A stretch of DNA of 64,000 bases from Aquisalimonas sp007126095 (lineage in GTDB: Bacteria > Pseudomonadota > Gammaproteobacteria > Nitrococcales > Aquisalimonadaceae): contig NZ_JBLWFT010000001.1 in assembly GCF_048323695.1 (NCBI RefSeq), positions 372,001-436,000 on the forward strand, read 5' to 3'. The notes under the pieces are model-generated. The model searched no databases. It was given only the letters and a program-made list of their open reading frames with translations, and was not told where the DNA came from. Shown piece by piece: positions 8,052 to 17,222 of the stretch (the stretch's first letter is position 1; each line of letters starts with the position of its first letter). The position numbers and the translations under genes are program-made.

Positions 8052-8932
8052 CCGCCGTTGCGCTCCGCGAGCAGTTCCCGCAGGCTGGCAACGCGGCTTG
8101 CGTCGATCCGCCCCTGGTCGACGGCGTCGCGCACGGCACAGCCGGGCTCCCGGTCGTGCCCGCAGTCCCTGAATTCGCACGCGTCCGCGTAGGGTACGAT
8201 CTCCGGAAATCCCGATTCGATGACGTCCCGCGACAGGTGCGCCAGGCGCAGAATGCGCACTCCTGGCGAGTCCACCAGGTCGCCTCCGCCCGGCAGCGGG
8301 TAGAGCGTCGTCTCCGTGGTCGTGTGCCGCCCCTGCCCGCTGGCCTCGGAGATGGCCTGGGTGCGCGCCTGCCGGTCGGGGACCAGGGCGTTGATGAGCG
8401 AGGACTTGCCCACGCCGGACTGACCCACCAGCAGACTGGTGCGATCGGCGAGGGCCGCGGTGAGCGTCTCCAGACCGTCGCCGGTGACGCAGCTCACGGT
8501 GTGGATCGTGCATGCGCGGGCATGGGCTCCGGCGAGCGCGGCCTGGAGGGCAGGCATGGCGTGATCGCCGAGGCGATCGCTCTTGTTGATGACTACGACG
8601 GGCGTCACGTTCAGGCTTGTCGCCAGGACCAGGTAGCGGTCCAGAAGGCGCTGATCTGGAGCGGGTTCCGAGGCGCAGACGACGACTAGCTGCTCCAGGT
8701 TCGCCGCCAGGGGGCGTTCCTGACCCCGGTAATTGGTGCGTACCAGTGTGTTGCGGCGTGGGTGAATGCGCTCGATCGCCACCTGGTGGGGCGGCTGTCC
8801 GGTCCAGTCCACGCGGTCACCGGTGATCGCGCGCCCCGTCCGGCGCCGGGTGAGGGCGCGGTAGAGTTGCCCGTCGGCGGTCTCGATGATGCTCTCGGCG
8901 CCGAAGCTGACAATGACCCTGGCTTGATCCAT
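8042..8932 (-). CDS. rsgA: ribosome small subunit GTPase RsgA
   Basis: RsgA checks late 30S subunit maturation and releases RbfA. It is a circularly permuted GTPase, so the motifs occur in the order G4 (VVINKSDRL), G1 (GQSGVGKSSLIN) and G3 (DSPG). An N-terminal OB fold comes first. The C-terminal zinc region is clear: CEFRDCGHDREPGC. I chose the ATG at 8932 (MDQARVIVSF), giving 296 residues; the frame runs up to 9010 but the added residues are not conserved. It diverges from orn, a neighbour pair common in gammaproteobacteria. Confidence 0.95.
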   Translation of the reverse strand: MDQARVIVSFGAESIIETADGQLYRALTRRRTGRAITGDRVDWTGQPPHQVAIERIHPRRNTLVRTNYRGQERPLAANLEQLVVVCASEPAPDQRLLDRYLVLATSLNVTPVVVINKSDRLGDHAMPALQAALAGAHARACTIHTVSCVTGDGLETLTAALADRTSLLVGQSGVGKSSLINALVPDRQARTQAISEASGQGRHTTTETTLYPLPGGGDLVDSPGVRILRLAHLSRDVIESGFPEIVPYADACEFRDCGHDREPGCAVRDAVDQGRIDASRVASLRELLAERNGGYS

Positions 8933-9036
8933 CCGGTACCCGATACTCCCTGGGCGGTTCAGAAAACGAAAGCGGCCCGGGAGCATAGCCTCTGGTAGAA
9001 TCGGCGGCAACTCACCGCAATGCTAAGGATCCCGTT

Positions 9037-9594
9037 ATGGCGCCGAGTCCCGACAACCTGATCTGGATCGACCTGGAAATGACAGGTCTCGACACCGATC
9101 GGGACTACATCATCGAGATTGCCACGGTGGTTACCGACAGTCAGCTCACCATTCTCGCGGAGGGGCCGGTCATCGCCATTCACCAGGCCGATCAGATCCT
9201 GCAGGCCATGGATGAGTGGAACACGCGGCAGCACGGACGCAGCGGGCTCGTCGATCGCGTGCGCCGTAGCGAATACGACGAGGCCGCGGCCGAGCGGGAG
9301 ACGATTGCGTTCCTGGAGCAGTGGGTTCCGGCCGGCGTCTCGCCCATGTGCGGTAACAGCATCTGCCAGGACCGGCGGTTTCTGCACCGCTCCATGCCGG
9401 AGCTGGAGGCCTACTTCCACTACCGGCACCTGGACGTCAGCACCCTGAAGGAACTGGCCAAGCGCTGGAGCCCGGACCTGGTGAAGGAGTTCCGCAAGGA
9501 GGGCAGCCACCTGGCCATGGACGACGTCAAGGAGTCCATCCGCGAGCTGCGGTTCTACCGCGAGCGGTTCCTGAACGTGCCTCAGCAGCAGTAG
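9037..9594 (+). CDS. orn: oligoribonuclease
   Basis: Orn degrades very short RNAs (mainly dinucleotides) and pGpG, the product of EAL phosphodiesterases, so it completes c-di-GMP turnover. It is a DEDDh exonuclease of 185 residues. The motifs seen are IWIDLEMTGLD (Exo I), GNSICQDRRFL (Exo II), and the His/Asp pair in SHLAMDDVKESI (Exo III). Sequence and length match the family throughout. Only 104 bases separate it from the divergent rsgA start. Confidence 0.98.
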   Translation: MAPSPDNLIWIDLEMTGLDTDRDYIIEIATVVTDSQLTILAEGPVIAIHQADQILQAMDEWNTRQHGRSGLVDRVRRSEYDEAAAERETIAFLEQWVPAGVSPMCGNSICQDRRFLHRSMPELEAYFHYRHLDVSTLKELAKRWSPDLVKEFRKEGSHLAMDDVKESIRELRFYRERFLNVPQQQ

Positions 9595-9602
9595 GCGGCC
9601 GC

Positions 9603-10427
9603 CTACTGCTCCACCGGCGTGTCCGGGTCATTCCCCCATTCCGACCACGAGCCCGCATACCCGCGCACCTTCTCGTAGCCCAGGCTGCGCAGCATCACGT
9701 AGCTGAGCGCCGAGCGGTGGTGGGTCTGACAGTGGGCCACCACCTCCTGATCGGGGCGAATGCCGCGCTCCTCCAGCATGGCCTGAAGCCGCTCTGGCGG
9801 CAGGAGGCGGAGGTTGCGCTCCCGGTCCATGGCCTGCGTCCACTCCAGATTGACCGCGCCGGGGATGTGCCCACCACGGGCGGCACGTACGTCCACGCCG
9901 TCGTACTCCCCCGCCGAGCGGGCGTCCAGCACCGTCACGTGGTCGTCATCCAGGTGCTTCAGCAGCCATTCCTTGTCCGCCAGTGCGGGCGGATCCGGCG
10001 GCAGGGAGACGCGGTAGTCGCTGGGGGTGGGCCTGTTCTCGCCCGATTCCCCCGGAAACCCTTCGTTGAACCACGCGTGGTGGCCGCCGTTCAGCAGTGA
10101 CCAGTGAGGATGGCCGCAGACGTCCAAGGTCCACAGCAGCCGGCTGGCGCGACCGTTGCCTTCGTTGTCGTAAGCGACCACGTGGCGGTCGTGGGTCAGG
10201 CCGATATCCGAGAACACCGCCGACAACGCCTCGGCGTCCGGCAGCAGGCCGAGCGCCGGCGGGGTCTTGCGTACCAGCCAGGCGTAGGTGAGGTGGATGG
10301 CGCCGGGTACGTGCTGCTGGGCATAGACGGCGGGATCGCTCAGGTCGATGATAAGCAGGCGAGGGTCGTCCAGCCTTGCCTGAAGCTCTTCCGGTTCGAC
10401 CAGCAGTGGCAGTAGCGGTTCGCTCAT
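9603..10427 (-). CDS. rhdA: thiosulfate sulfurtransferase, RhdA-type rhodanese
   Basis: Two tandem rhodanese domains transfer sulfane sulfur from thiosulfate to cyanide or other thiol acceptors. The start at 10427 (MSEPLLPLLVEPEEL) gives 274 residues. The N-terminal domain (DLSDPAVYAQQHVPGAIHL) lacks a catalytic cysteine. The C-terminal domain has the active-site loop HCQTHHRSA, the motif known from Azotobacter RhdA and different from the CGSGV loop of SseA-type mercaptopyruvate enzymes. It begins 16 bases after the glcF stop on the same strand and is probably read with the glc operon. The biological sulfur acceptor is unknown. Confidence 0.88.
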   Translation of the reverse strand: MSEPLLPLLVEPEELQARLDDPRLLIIDLSDPAVYAQQHVPGAIHLTYAWLVRKTPPALGLLPDAEALSAVFSDIGLTHDRHVVAYDNEGNGRASRLLWTLDVCGHPHWSLLNGGHHAWFNEGFPGESGENRPTPSDYRVSLPPDPPALADKEWLLKHLDDDHVTVLDARSAGEYDGVDVRAARGGHIPGAVNLEWTQAMDRERNLRLLPPERLQAMLEERGIRPDQEVVAHCQTHHRSALSYVMLRSLGYEKVRGYAGSWSEWGNDPDTPVEQ

Positions 10428-10443
10428 GGTGCGTCGGACTCCT

Positions 10444-11658
10444 TCAGCGGGCATCCAGCAGTTCCAGCCAGTGCCGTACCGGCACCTCGGACGTCTCGTT
10501 CAGATGGGTCAGGCAGCCGATGTTGGCCGTGGCGATCAGCTCCGGCTTGCCGGACTGCAGGTTCCGCAGCTTGTTGGTGCGCAGTTCCTTGGCCATCTCC
10601 GGCTGCAGCACAGAGTAGGTGCCGGCGGAGCCACAGCACAAGTGCGCATCGGGAGTGGGCGTCAGTTCAAAGCCGAGCCGCCGCAGCATCGCCTCCACGC
10701 GCCCGCCAAGTTTCTGGCCATGCTGGAGCGTGCACGGGGACTGGAAGGCGATCTTGCGTGGTGCGCCGTTCGCGGGAGCGAGGCGCTCCTCCTCCTGCAG
10801 CAGGAGCTCGACCGGGTCCACCGCCAGCTCGGAGACGCGTGCGGCCTTTTCGGCGTAGTCGGGGTCGTCCTGCATCAGGTGCCCGTAATCCTTGACCTGC
10901 ACGCCGCACCCGCTGGCGTTCACCACGATGGCTTCGGCGCCCGCTTCGATATGGGGCCACCAGGCGTCGATGTTCGCACGTACGCGTGCCGCCGCCTTCT
11001 GCGGGTGTCCCAGGTGCTGATCGATGGCGCCACAGCAGTCGCTCCCGCTGGTGCGGATGATCTCGATGCCGAGGCGGTCCAGCAATTGCGCGGTGGTGGG
11101 ATTGATGGTCGGTTCCAGCGCCGGCTGTACGCAGCCCTCGAGCATCAGCACCTTGCGGGCGTGGGTCCTGGATTCAGGCCAGGGGGGCGCCTGCCGCCGC
11201 TGCGGGATCTTGCCCCGCAGGCTGCCCGGTACCAGCGGGCGAAACACCTGCCCCGTGCGCAGCAGGGCCGTGAACAGCCGGCGGCGGGGCAGTACGGTCC
11301 GCAGCGCGGAGCGCATCAGCGCCCCGTGTCCGGAGCGGGGGACCTGTTCTTCCACCAGCGCTCGGCCGATGTCCACGAGCTTGCCGTACTCCACGCCCGA
11401 CGGGCAGGTGGATTCGCAGTTGCGACAGGTCAGGCAGCGGTCCAGGTGCATCTGGGTCGTGCCGGTGGCGGGCTGCCCCTCCAGCACCTGCTTCATCAGG
11501 TAGATACGGCCGCGGGGGCTGTCCAGTTCGTTGCCGACCAGTTGGTAGGTGGGGCAGGTGGCCAGACAGAAGCCGCAGTGGGTGCACTTGCGCAGGATGC
11601 GGTCCGCTTCCTGTCCTTCGGGGGTGTTCTTGATCGAGTCGGTAAGCCAGGTCTGCAT
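10444..11658 (-). CDS. glcF: glycolate oxidase iron-sulfur subunit GlcF
   Basis: GlcF passes electrons from the GlcD/GlcE flavin site toward the respiratory chain. It has two 4Fe-4S binding motifs, CTHCGFCLATCP near residue 25 and CLTCRNCESTCP near residue 75. Two cysteine-rich CCG domains follow (SGSDCCGAIDQH and HLCCGSAGTYSV). At 404 residues it has the normal size. It is third in the glcD-glcE-glcF series read leftward, 36 bases after glcE. Confidence 0.95.
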   Translation of the reverse strand: MQTWLTDSIKNTPEGQEADRILRKCTHCGFCLATCPTYQLVGNELDSPRGRIYLMKQVLEGQPATGTTQMHLDRCLTCRNCESTCPSGVEYGKLVDIGRALVEEQVPRSGHGALMRSALRTVLPRRRLFTALLRTGQVFRPLVPGSLRGKIPQRRQAPPWPESRTHARKVLMLEGCVQPALEPTINPTTAQLLDRLGIEIIRTSGSDCCGAIDQHLGHPQKAAARVRANIDAWWPHIEAGAEAIVVNASGCGVQVKDYGHLMQDDPDYAEKAARVSELAVDPVELLLQEEERLAPANGAPRKIAFQSPCTLQHGQKLGGRVEAMLRRLGFELTPTPDAHLCCGSAGTYSVLQPEMAKELRTNKLRNLQSGKPELIATANIGCLTHLNETSEVPVRHWLELLDAR

Positions 11659-11694
11659 GGGGAATCCCGAGTCTCTTGCGGTCGAGGCGCGTGG

Positions 11695-12762
11695 TCAGAT
11701 GCCGGCGTAGAGCCTGCCCGGATTCAGTATGCCCTTGGGGTCGAAGGCGGTCTTGACCCGCTCGTGCAGGCGCCGGACGCCCGGGCTCAGTGGCTGAAAC
11801 ACGTCGCCCTCCCGGTCACCGCCCCGGAAGCACGTGGCGTGGCCGCCGAGCCGCTCCGCTTCGCCGAATACTTGCTCCGGGCTGGCGTCGGTACGCAGCC
11901 AGTGCTGCTGACCGCCCCAATCCGCCAGGCGCTTCCCGGGCAGATCGGGGGTGTCGGGCAGCGGCGGAAGGGACAGGCGCCACAGGGCCGGGCCGTCGTC
12001 GGTGAACAGCGGTAGCCGGTGGTCGCGCAGGGCGTGCCAGAACGTGGTCGGGTCGTCATCCTGCTCCCCGCCCAGGTGCCTGATCCCGGCATCGACCGCC
12101 AGCTTTGTTCCGGACAGTCGCACGCGCAGCTGTTCCCCGTCGTGGGCGGCCCCGGAGACGGGGAGACCGGCGCGGAACGCCTGTTCAACGGCGTTGAATC
12201 CGTCGACCTCGGTGTGGTCAAGGCGCAGGCTGACCTCTGCCTCGGGCAGCGGTAGCACCTTCATGGATACGTCGAGAACGACACCGAGGGTGCCGTAGCT
12301 GCCGGTGGCGAGCCGCGATACGTCGTAGCCGGCGACGTTCTTGATGACTTCGCCGCCAAAGCGCATGTTTTCGCCCTGGCCGTTGATCAGCCGCATGCCG
12401 AGAATCAGGTCCCGGGCGGACCCGGCCCAGGGTCGGCGCGGACCGGAGAGTCCGGCGGCGATGGTGCCGCCGATGGTCGAGGCGTCGCCGAAATGGGGAG
12501 GCTCGAAGGGCATCATCTGCCCGCTTTCCGACAGCGCCGCTTCCAGTTCGGCCAGGGGCGTGCCGGCGCGTGCGGTGAGCACGAGCTCCGTGGGCTCGTA
12601 GTTGATGATGCCGCTGTGTGCGGACAGGTCCAGAACGTCGCCCTTTGGCGTGCGCCCGAGGAAATCCTTGCTGCCCCGGCCACGAATGCACAGGGGCGTG
12701 CCGTTGTCCGCGGCGTCTGCAACCTGTTGGGCGAGTGTGTCGCCGTGGTCGTTGCTTGTCAT
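11695..12762 (-). CDS. glcE: glycolate oxidase FAD-binding subunit GlcE
   Basis: GlcE is a short paralogue of GlcD needed for glycolate oxidase activity. The start chosen is ATG 12762 (MTSNDHGDTLAQQVADAADN), giving 355 residues; the frame continues upstream into glcD without a likely start. The FAD_binding_4 fold is shown by CIRGRGSKDFLGR, FGDASTIGGTIAAGLSGPRR and NVAGYDVSRLATGSYGTLG. The C terminus ends in the family-typical KTAFDPKGILNPGRLY. It lies 23 bases after glcD. Confidence 0.94.
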   Translation of the reverse strand: MTSNDHGDTLAQQVADAADNGTPLCIRGRGSKDFLGRTPKGDVLDLSAHSGIINYEPTELVLTARAGTPLAELEAALSESGQMMPFEPPHFGDASTIGGTIAAGLSGPRRPWAGSARDLILGMRLINGQGENMRFGGEVIKNVAGYDVSRLATGSYGTLGVVLDVSMKVLPLPEAEVSLRLDHTEVDGFNAVEQAFRAGLPVSGAAHDGEQLRVRLSGTKLAVDAGIRHLGGEQDDDPTTFWHALRDHRLPLFTDDGPALWRLSLPPLPDTPDLPGKRLADWGGQQHWLRTDASPEQVFGEAERLGGHATCFRGGDREGDVFQPLSPGVRRLHERVKTAFDPKGILNPGRLYAGI

Positions 12763-12785
12763 GTAAGCCGGAACCCTTGTTGTGA

Positions 12786-14279
12786 TCAGAACCTTGGGAT
12801 GTCGGGGTGCGGCAGCTCGCCATGGTGGACGTGCATGGCACCAAACTCCGCGCAGCGATTCAGTGTCGGAATCGCCTTGCCCGGGTTGAGCAGCCCCTGC
12901 GGATCGAATGCGTTCTTCAGTGCACGGAACTGGTTGAGGTCCGGCGTCTGGAACTGCACGCACATCTGGTTGATCTTCTCCATGCCCACCCCGTGCTCCC
13001 CGGTGACGGTACCCCCCACCGCAATGCACAGCTCGAGGATCTTGCCGCCCAGCTCCTCGGTACGTTCGAACTCACCGGGGACGTTGCCGTCATAGAGCAC
13101 CAGCGGGTGCAGGTTGCCGTCGCCGGCGTGGAAGACATTCACCACCCGCAGGCCGTAGTCGTCGCTCAGCTTCTGCATTTCCTGCAGCACGTAGGCGAGC
13201 TGGCGGCGCGGGATGGTGCCGTCGATGCAGTAGTAGTCCGGGGAAATGCGGCCCACGGCGGGGAACGCCGCCTTGCGGCCCGCCCAGAAGCGCGCCTTCT
13301 CGTCGTCATTCTGCGCGACGCGGATGTCCTCGGAGCCGAACTCCTCCAGCAGCCGGCAGACGTGCTCCCGCTGGGCCTCGACGTCATCCGCGCTGCCGTC
13401 CAGTTCGCAGATCAGGATGGCGGCGGCCTCCGTGGGGTAACCGGCGTGCACGAAGTCCTCCGCCGCCTGGATCGCCGGGCCGTCCATCATTTCCAGTCCG
13501 CCCGGGATGATGCCGGCGGCAATGATGCCGGCGACGGCGTTGCCTGCCGTCTCCACGTCGTTGAACGCCGCCAGTAGGACGTCCTTGGTGGGCGGATTCG
13601 GCAGCAGCTTCACCTTGATCTCGACGATGACACCGAGCATGCCTTCGGAGCCGGTGATGGCCGCCAGCAGATCGAAACCGGGGCTGTCCAGCGCTTCGGA
13701 GCCGATGGTGACCTGTTCGCCATCCATGGTGATCATGGTGACTTCCAGGACGTTGTGCACTGTAAGACCGTACTTCAGGCAGTGGACGCCGCCCGCGTTC
13801 TCGGCGACATTGCCGCCGATGGAGCAGGCGATCTGGGAGGACGGGTCCGGTGCGTAGTAGAGGCCGTAAGGGGCTGCCGCCTCGGAGATTGCCAGATTGC
13901 GCACGCCGGGCTGCAATGTGGCGATGCGTCGGTCGTGATCGATATCCAGGATCTGGTTGAAGCGGGCCAGGCTGAGCAGTACGCCCTGAGGATGGGGAAG
14001 GGCGCCGGCGGAGAGGCTGGTGCCGGACCCGCGGGCGACCACCGGGACGTTCATCTCGGAGCAGGTGCGCAGCACCTGCCGGACTTCCTCCACCGTCTCG
14101 GGGATGGCCACCACCTGCGGCATCTGCCGGTATCCGGAGAGCCCGTCGCACTCGTACGGGCGCATGGCCTCGTCGTCGACCAGCAGGTTGTCGCCCTGGA
14201 GAGCCTCGCCGAGACGCCGGATCAGCGCGTCCCGGTCGACGGTAAACTGGCAGTCTTCCGTACGATAGACCGAAGCCAT
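12786..14279 (-). CDS. glcD: glycolate oxidase catalytic subunit GlcD
   Basis: Membrane-associated FAD enzyme that oxidises glycolate (and D-lactate) to glyoxylate. The start at 14279 (MASVYRTEDCQFTVDRDALI) has a GAGGAG ribosome site just upstream and gives 497 residues. The FAD region shows VVARGSGTSLSAGALPH and APDPSSQIACSIGGNVAENA. The C-terminal FAD-oxidase domain has VFHAGDGNLHPLVLYDG and TGEHGVGMEKI. First gene of glcDEF. No GlcC-type regulator is adjacent, and the malate synthase that uses its product is about 32 kb away. Confidence 0.95.
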   Translation of the reverse strand: MASVYRTEDCQFTVDRDALIRRLGEALQGDNLLVDDEAMRPYECDGLSGYRQMPQVVAIPETVEEVRQVLRTCSEMNVPVVARGSGTSLSAGALPHPQGVLLSLARFNQILDIDHDRRIATLQPGVRNLAISEAAAPYGLYYAPDPSSQIACSIGGNVAENAGGVHCLKYGLTVHNVLEVTMITMDGEQVTIGSEALDSPGFDLLAAITGSEGMLGVIVEIKVKLLPNPPTKDVLLAAFNDVETAGNAVAGIIAAGIIPGGLEMMDGPAIQAAEDFVHAGYPTEAAAILICELDGSADDVEAQREHVCRLLEEFGSEDIRVAQNDDEKARFWAGRKAAFPAVGRISPDYYCIDGTIPRRQLAYVLQEMQKLSDDYGLRVVNVFHAGDGNLHPLVLYDGNVPGEFERTEELGGKILELCIAVGGTVTGEHGVGMEKINQMCVQFQTPDLNQFRALKNAFDPQGLLNPGKAIPTLNRCAEFGAMHVHHGELPHPDIPRF

Positions 14280-14587
14280 TGGTTCGCTCCTCAAGGTCCT
14301 GGTGCGCTGGCTGCCCGGCCTGACGGCGGTATGCCGGAAGCGGCTCCGCCGGCCATCATGGCGGTTGCCAGTCACGCACGATATGCCCGCCGTGGCCCAT
14401 GGTCAGCACCATTCCCGGTGCGGAAGCGTCCGTTGCACTGTCCGGCAGATTCCGGTCAAGAGCAACGGTGGATTTTTCCGAACCGGCCGCCCTGCCGGTG
14501 GCTATCCCGCGGTAACCCGCTGACGAAACGACCCATTGCCGTTTTTCGCCGCCGGCCGGGGCGGGCGCGCAGCCCGCCCGCGCCGGA
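14280..14587. other. 308-base intergenic region between ppsA and glcD
   Basis: I found no convincing gene here. It must hold the glcD promoter near its left end and the end of the ppsA transcript near its right end. A GC-rich inverted repeat, GCGGGC/GCCCGC around 14561-14580, sits 10-30 bases after the ppsA stop, but no T-run follows it in the ppsA direction, so I do not call it an intrinsic terminator. Confidence 0.6.
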
Positions 14588-17002
14588 TCAGCCCTGGCCG
14601 ACCTCCTTGCCCGCCAGATAGAGCCATGTCTCCACAACCGTGTCGGGGTTCAGTGACACGCTCTCTATCCCTTCGTCCATCAGCCAGCGGGCAAGTTCCG
14701 GATGATCCGACGGCCCCTGGCCGCAGATGCCCACGTACTTGCCCTGTTTCCGGCACGCCTGGATGGCCATGTGCAGCAGCGCCTTCACCGCTTCGTCGCG
14801 CTCGTCGAAGAGGTGGGCGATCAGGCCGGAATCCCGGTCCAGCCCCAGGGTGAGCTGGGTTAGGTCGTTGGAGCCGATGGAGAAGCCGTCGAAGTATTGC
14901 AGAAACTCGTCGGCCAGCAGCGCATTGGACGGCAGCTCGCACATCATGATCAGTTTGAGGCCGTCCTGACCGCGTTTGAGGCCGTTCTTCTCGAGCAGTT
15001 CCACCACCTGCCGGGCCTCGTCCGGCGTGCGCACGAACGGGATCATGACCCAGGTATTGGTCAAGCCCATCTCGTTGCGCACCTTCTTCAGCGCCTTGAC
15101 CTCCAGTTCGAAGCAGTCCTGGAAGTTCTCGGAGATGTAACGGGCCGCACCGCGATAGCCCAGCATGGGGTTTTCTTCGTCGGGCTCGTAGTCCGCGCCG
15201 CCGATGAGATTGGCGTACTCGTTGGACTTGAAGTCCGACATGCGCACGATCACCGGCTTGGGCGAGAAGGCGGCGCTCAGGGTGGAGATGCCTTCGGCGA
15301 GCCGGTCGATGTAGAACTGCACCGGATCGTCGTAGCCGGCCGTCTGCGTGCGGATGATGGTCTTCAGGTCGTCCGGCTGGGCGTCGAAGTTCAGCAGCGC
15401 CTTCGGGTGGATGCCGATCATGCGGTTGATGATGAACTCCAGCCGCGCCAGGCCGACGCCCGCGTTGGGCAGGTTGGCGAAATCGAAGGCCCGGTCGGGG
15501 TTGCCCACGTTCATCATGATCTTGAACGGCAGCTCCGGCATGTTCTCGAGGCTGATCTCGCGCACCTCGAAGTCCTGCTTGCCGCCGTAGATGTAGCCGG
15601 TATCCCCCTCGGCGCAGGAGACGGTGACTTCACTTCCGTCCTTGACCAACTCGGTGGCGTCGCCGCAGCCCACCACGGCGGGGATGCCCAGTTCGCGGGC
15701 GATGATGGCCGCGTGGCAGGTGCGACCACCCCGGTTGGTGACGATGGCCGAGGCGCGCTTCATGATCGGCTCCCAGTCCGGGTCGGTCATGTCGGTGACG
15801 AGCACGTCACCGGCCTCGATGCGGTTCATTTCATCCAGCCCGCCTACCACGCGCGCCTTGCCGGCGCCGATGCGCTGGCCGATGGCGCGCCCGGTGGCCA
15901 CCACGTCACCCTTGTCCTTGAGGTGGTAGCGCTGCAGCGTCTGGGTGCTGTCGCGGCTCTTCACCGTCTCCGGGCGTGCCTGCAGGATGTAGAGGCGGCC
16001 GTCGTTGCCGTCCTTGCCCCATTCGATGTCCATGGGCCTGCCGTAGTGTTTCTCGATGATCAGCGCCTGCCGGGCCAGGTCTTCCACCTCGGCATCGGTG
16101 AGCGAGAACCGCAGGCTGTCGGCCTGGTCCACGTCGACGGTTTTCACGGACTTGCCGTGGCCCTGCTCGTCGCTGTAGACCATCTTGATGCCCTTGCTGC
16201 CCAGCGTGCGCCGCAACACCGCGGGGCGGCCGGCTTCCAGGGTGGGCTTGTGGACGTAGAACTCGTCGGGGTTCACGGAGCCCTGCACCACGGTTTCGCC
16301 GAGGCCGTAGGAGGAGGTGATGAACACCACGTCCCGGAACCCGGATTCGGTGTCCATGGTGAACATGACGCCAGCGGCGCCGACATCGGAGCGCACCATG
16401 CGCTGGATACCCGCCGACAGTGCCACCTGGCCGTGCTCGAAGCCCTGGTGCACGCGGTAGGAGATGGCGCGGTCGTTGAAGAGGGATGCGAACACGTGCT
16501 TGATGGCCAGCAGCACGTTGTCGAGGCCCCGCACGTTGAGGAACGTCTCCTGCTGGCCGGCAAACGACGCATCGGGCAGGTCTTCCGCCGTGGCCGAGGA
16601 GCGCACCGCGAAGGAGGCGCCGCCGGGGGCGTCGTCCTCGATCTTCTGGTAGGCGGTGACGATCTCGTTGTGAAGCCGCTCGGTAAAGGGCGTGTCGATG
16701 ACCATCTGCCGGATCTCGGCGCCGGTTCGGGCGAGCGCATCCACGTCGTCCACGTCCAGCCCTTCCAGGGCCTCTTCAATGCGCTGACGCAGGCCGCTTT
16801 CGTCCAGGAAATCCCAGTAGGCCGCGGCGGTGGTGGCGAATCCGCCAGGGACCTGCACTCCGGCTGCCGCCAGGTTGCTGATCATTTCGCCGAGCGAGGC
16901 ATTCTTGCCGCCGACCCGGTCGACGTCATTCATGCCCAGTGTCTCAAACCAGAGTACGTAATCCTGCAAAGCGCTTTCCCCCTGTTGCTCGCAGCGCGAC
17001 AT
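14588..17002 (-). CDS. ppsA: phosphoenolpyruvate synthase
   Basis: Converts pyruvate, ATP and water to PEP, AMP and phosphate for gluconeogenesis. The start at 17002 gives 804 residues, near the usual 790. The N-terminal ATP-grasp domain carries LGMNDVDRVGGKNASLGEMI and SFAVRSSATAEDLPDASFAG. The phosphohistidine domain has NRGGRTCHAAIIARELGIPA with the catalytic His. The C-terminal PEP-binding barrel has SIGSNDLTQLTLGLDRDSG and YVGICGQGPSDHPELA. It diverges from ppsR, the kinase/pyrophosphorylase that controls it, across a 220-base gap. Confidence 0.98.
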   Translation of the reverse strand: MSRCEQQGESALQDYVLWFETLGMNDVDRVGGKNASLGEMISNLAAAGVQVPGGFATTAAAYWDFLDESGLRQRIEEALEGLDVDDVDALARTGAEIRQMVIDTPFTERLHNEIVTAYQKIEDDAPGGASFAVRSSATAEDLPDASFAGQQETFLNVRGLDNVLLAIKHVFASLFNDRAISYRVHQGFEHGQVALSAGIQRMVRSDVGAAGVMFTMDTESGFRDVVFITSSYGLGETVVQGSVNPDEFYVHKPTLEAGRPAVLRRTLGSKGIKMVYSDEQGHGKSVKTVDVDQADSLRFSLTDAEVEDLARQALIIEKHYGRPMDIEWGKDGNDGRLYILQARPETVKSRDSTQTLQRYHLKDKGDVVATGRAIGQRIGAGKARVVGGLDEMNRIEAGDVLVTDMTDPDWEPIMKRASAIVTNRGGRTCHAAIIARELGIPAVVGCGDATELVKDGSEVTVSCAEGDTGYIYGGKQDFEVREISLENMPELPFKIMMNVGNPDRAFDFANLPNAGVGLARLEFIINRMIGIHPKALLNFDAQPDDLKTIIRTQTAGYDDPVQFYIDRLAEGISTLSAAFSPKPVIVRMSDFKSNEYANLIGGADYEPDEENPMLGYRGAARYISENFQDCFELEVKALKKVRNEMGLTNTWVMIPFVRTPDEARQVVELLEKNGLKRGQDGLKLIMMCELPSNALLADEFLQYFDGFSIGSNDLTQLTLGLDRDSGLIAHLFDERDEAVKALLHMAIQACRKQGKYVGICGQGPSDHPELARWLMDEGIESVSLNPDTVVETWLYLAGKEVGQG

Positions 17003-17222
17003 GAGGCGCGTCCACCTGGACGTTGCCGTCGGCACGGATCGCGCAAAACGTGGCGTATCCTACGAAAACCTGCGCGCGAGCGTAACCCCTGAAATGGATT
17101 CAGACGCTCCGCGTGGCTGCGGAAACGCCGTTGTGGGCCGGCCTCCACGCCCGCGAGACGCGGCGTGCATGGGCTGCTACCATCCTCGACCTGTAACGCA
17201 ATTCCGAGTCGGATAACCGCAT

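Noticed and set aside
10426..12015. Plus-strand frame of 529 codons across glcF and glcE
   Set aside because: It lies antisense to two certain subunit genes and its His/Gly/Arg-rich sequence shows no domain.
14561..14580. GC-rich inverted repeat after ppsA as a terminator
   Set aside because: Read in the ppsA direction it is followed by A-rich, not T-rich, sequence. It cannot act as an intrinsic terminator for ppsA.
14897..17092. Long plus-strand frame of 731 codons antisense to ppsA
   Set aside because: ppsA is a certain gene with all motifs. The antisense frame arises from its codon bias and has no recognisable domain.
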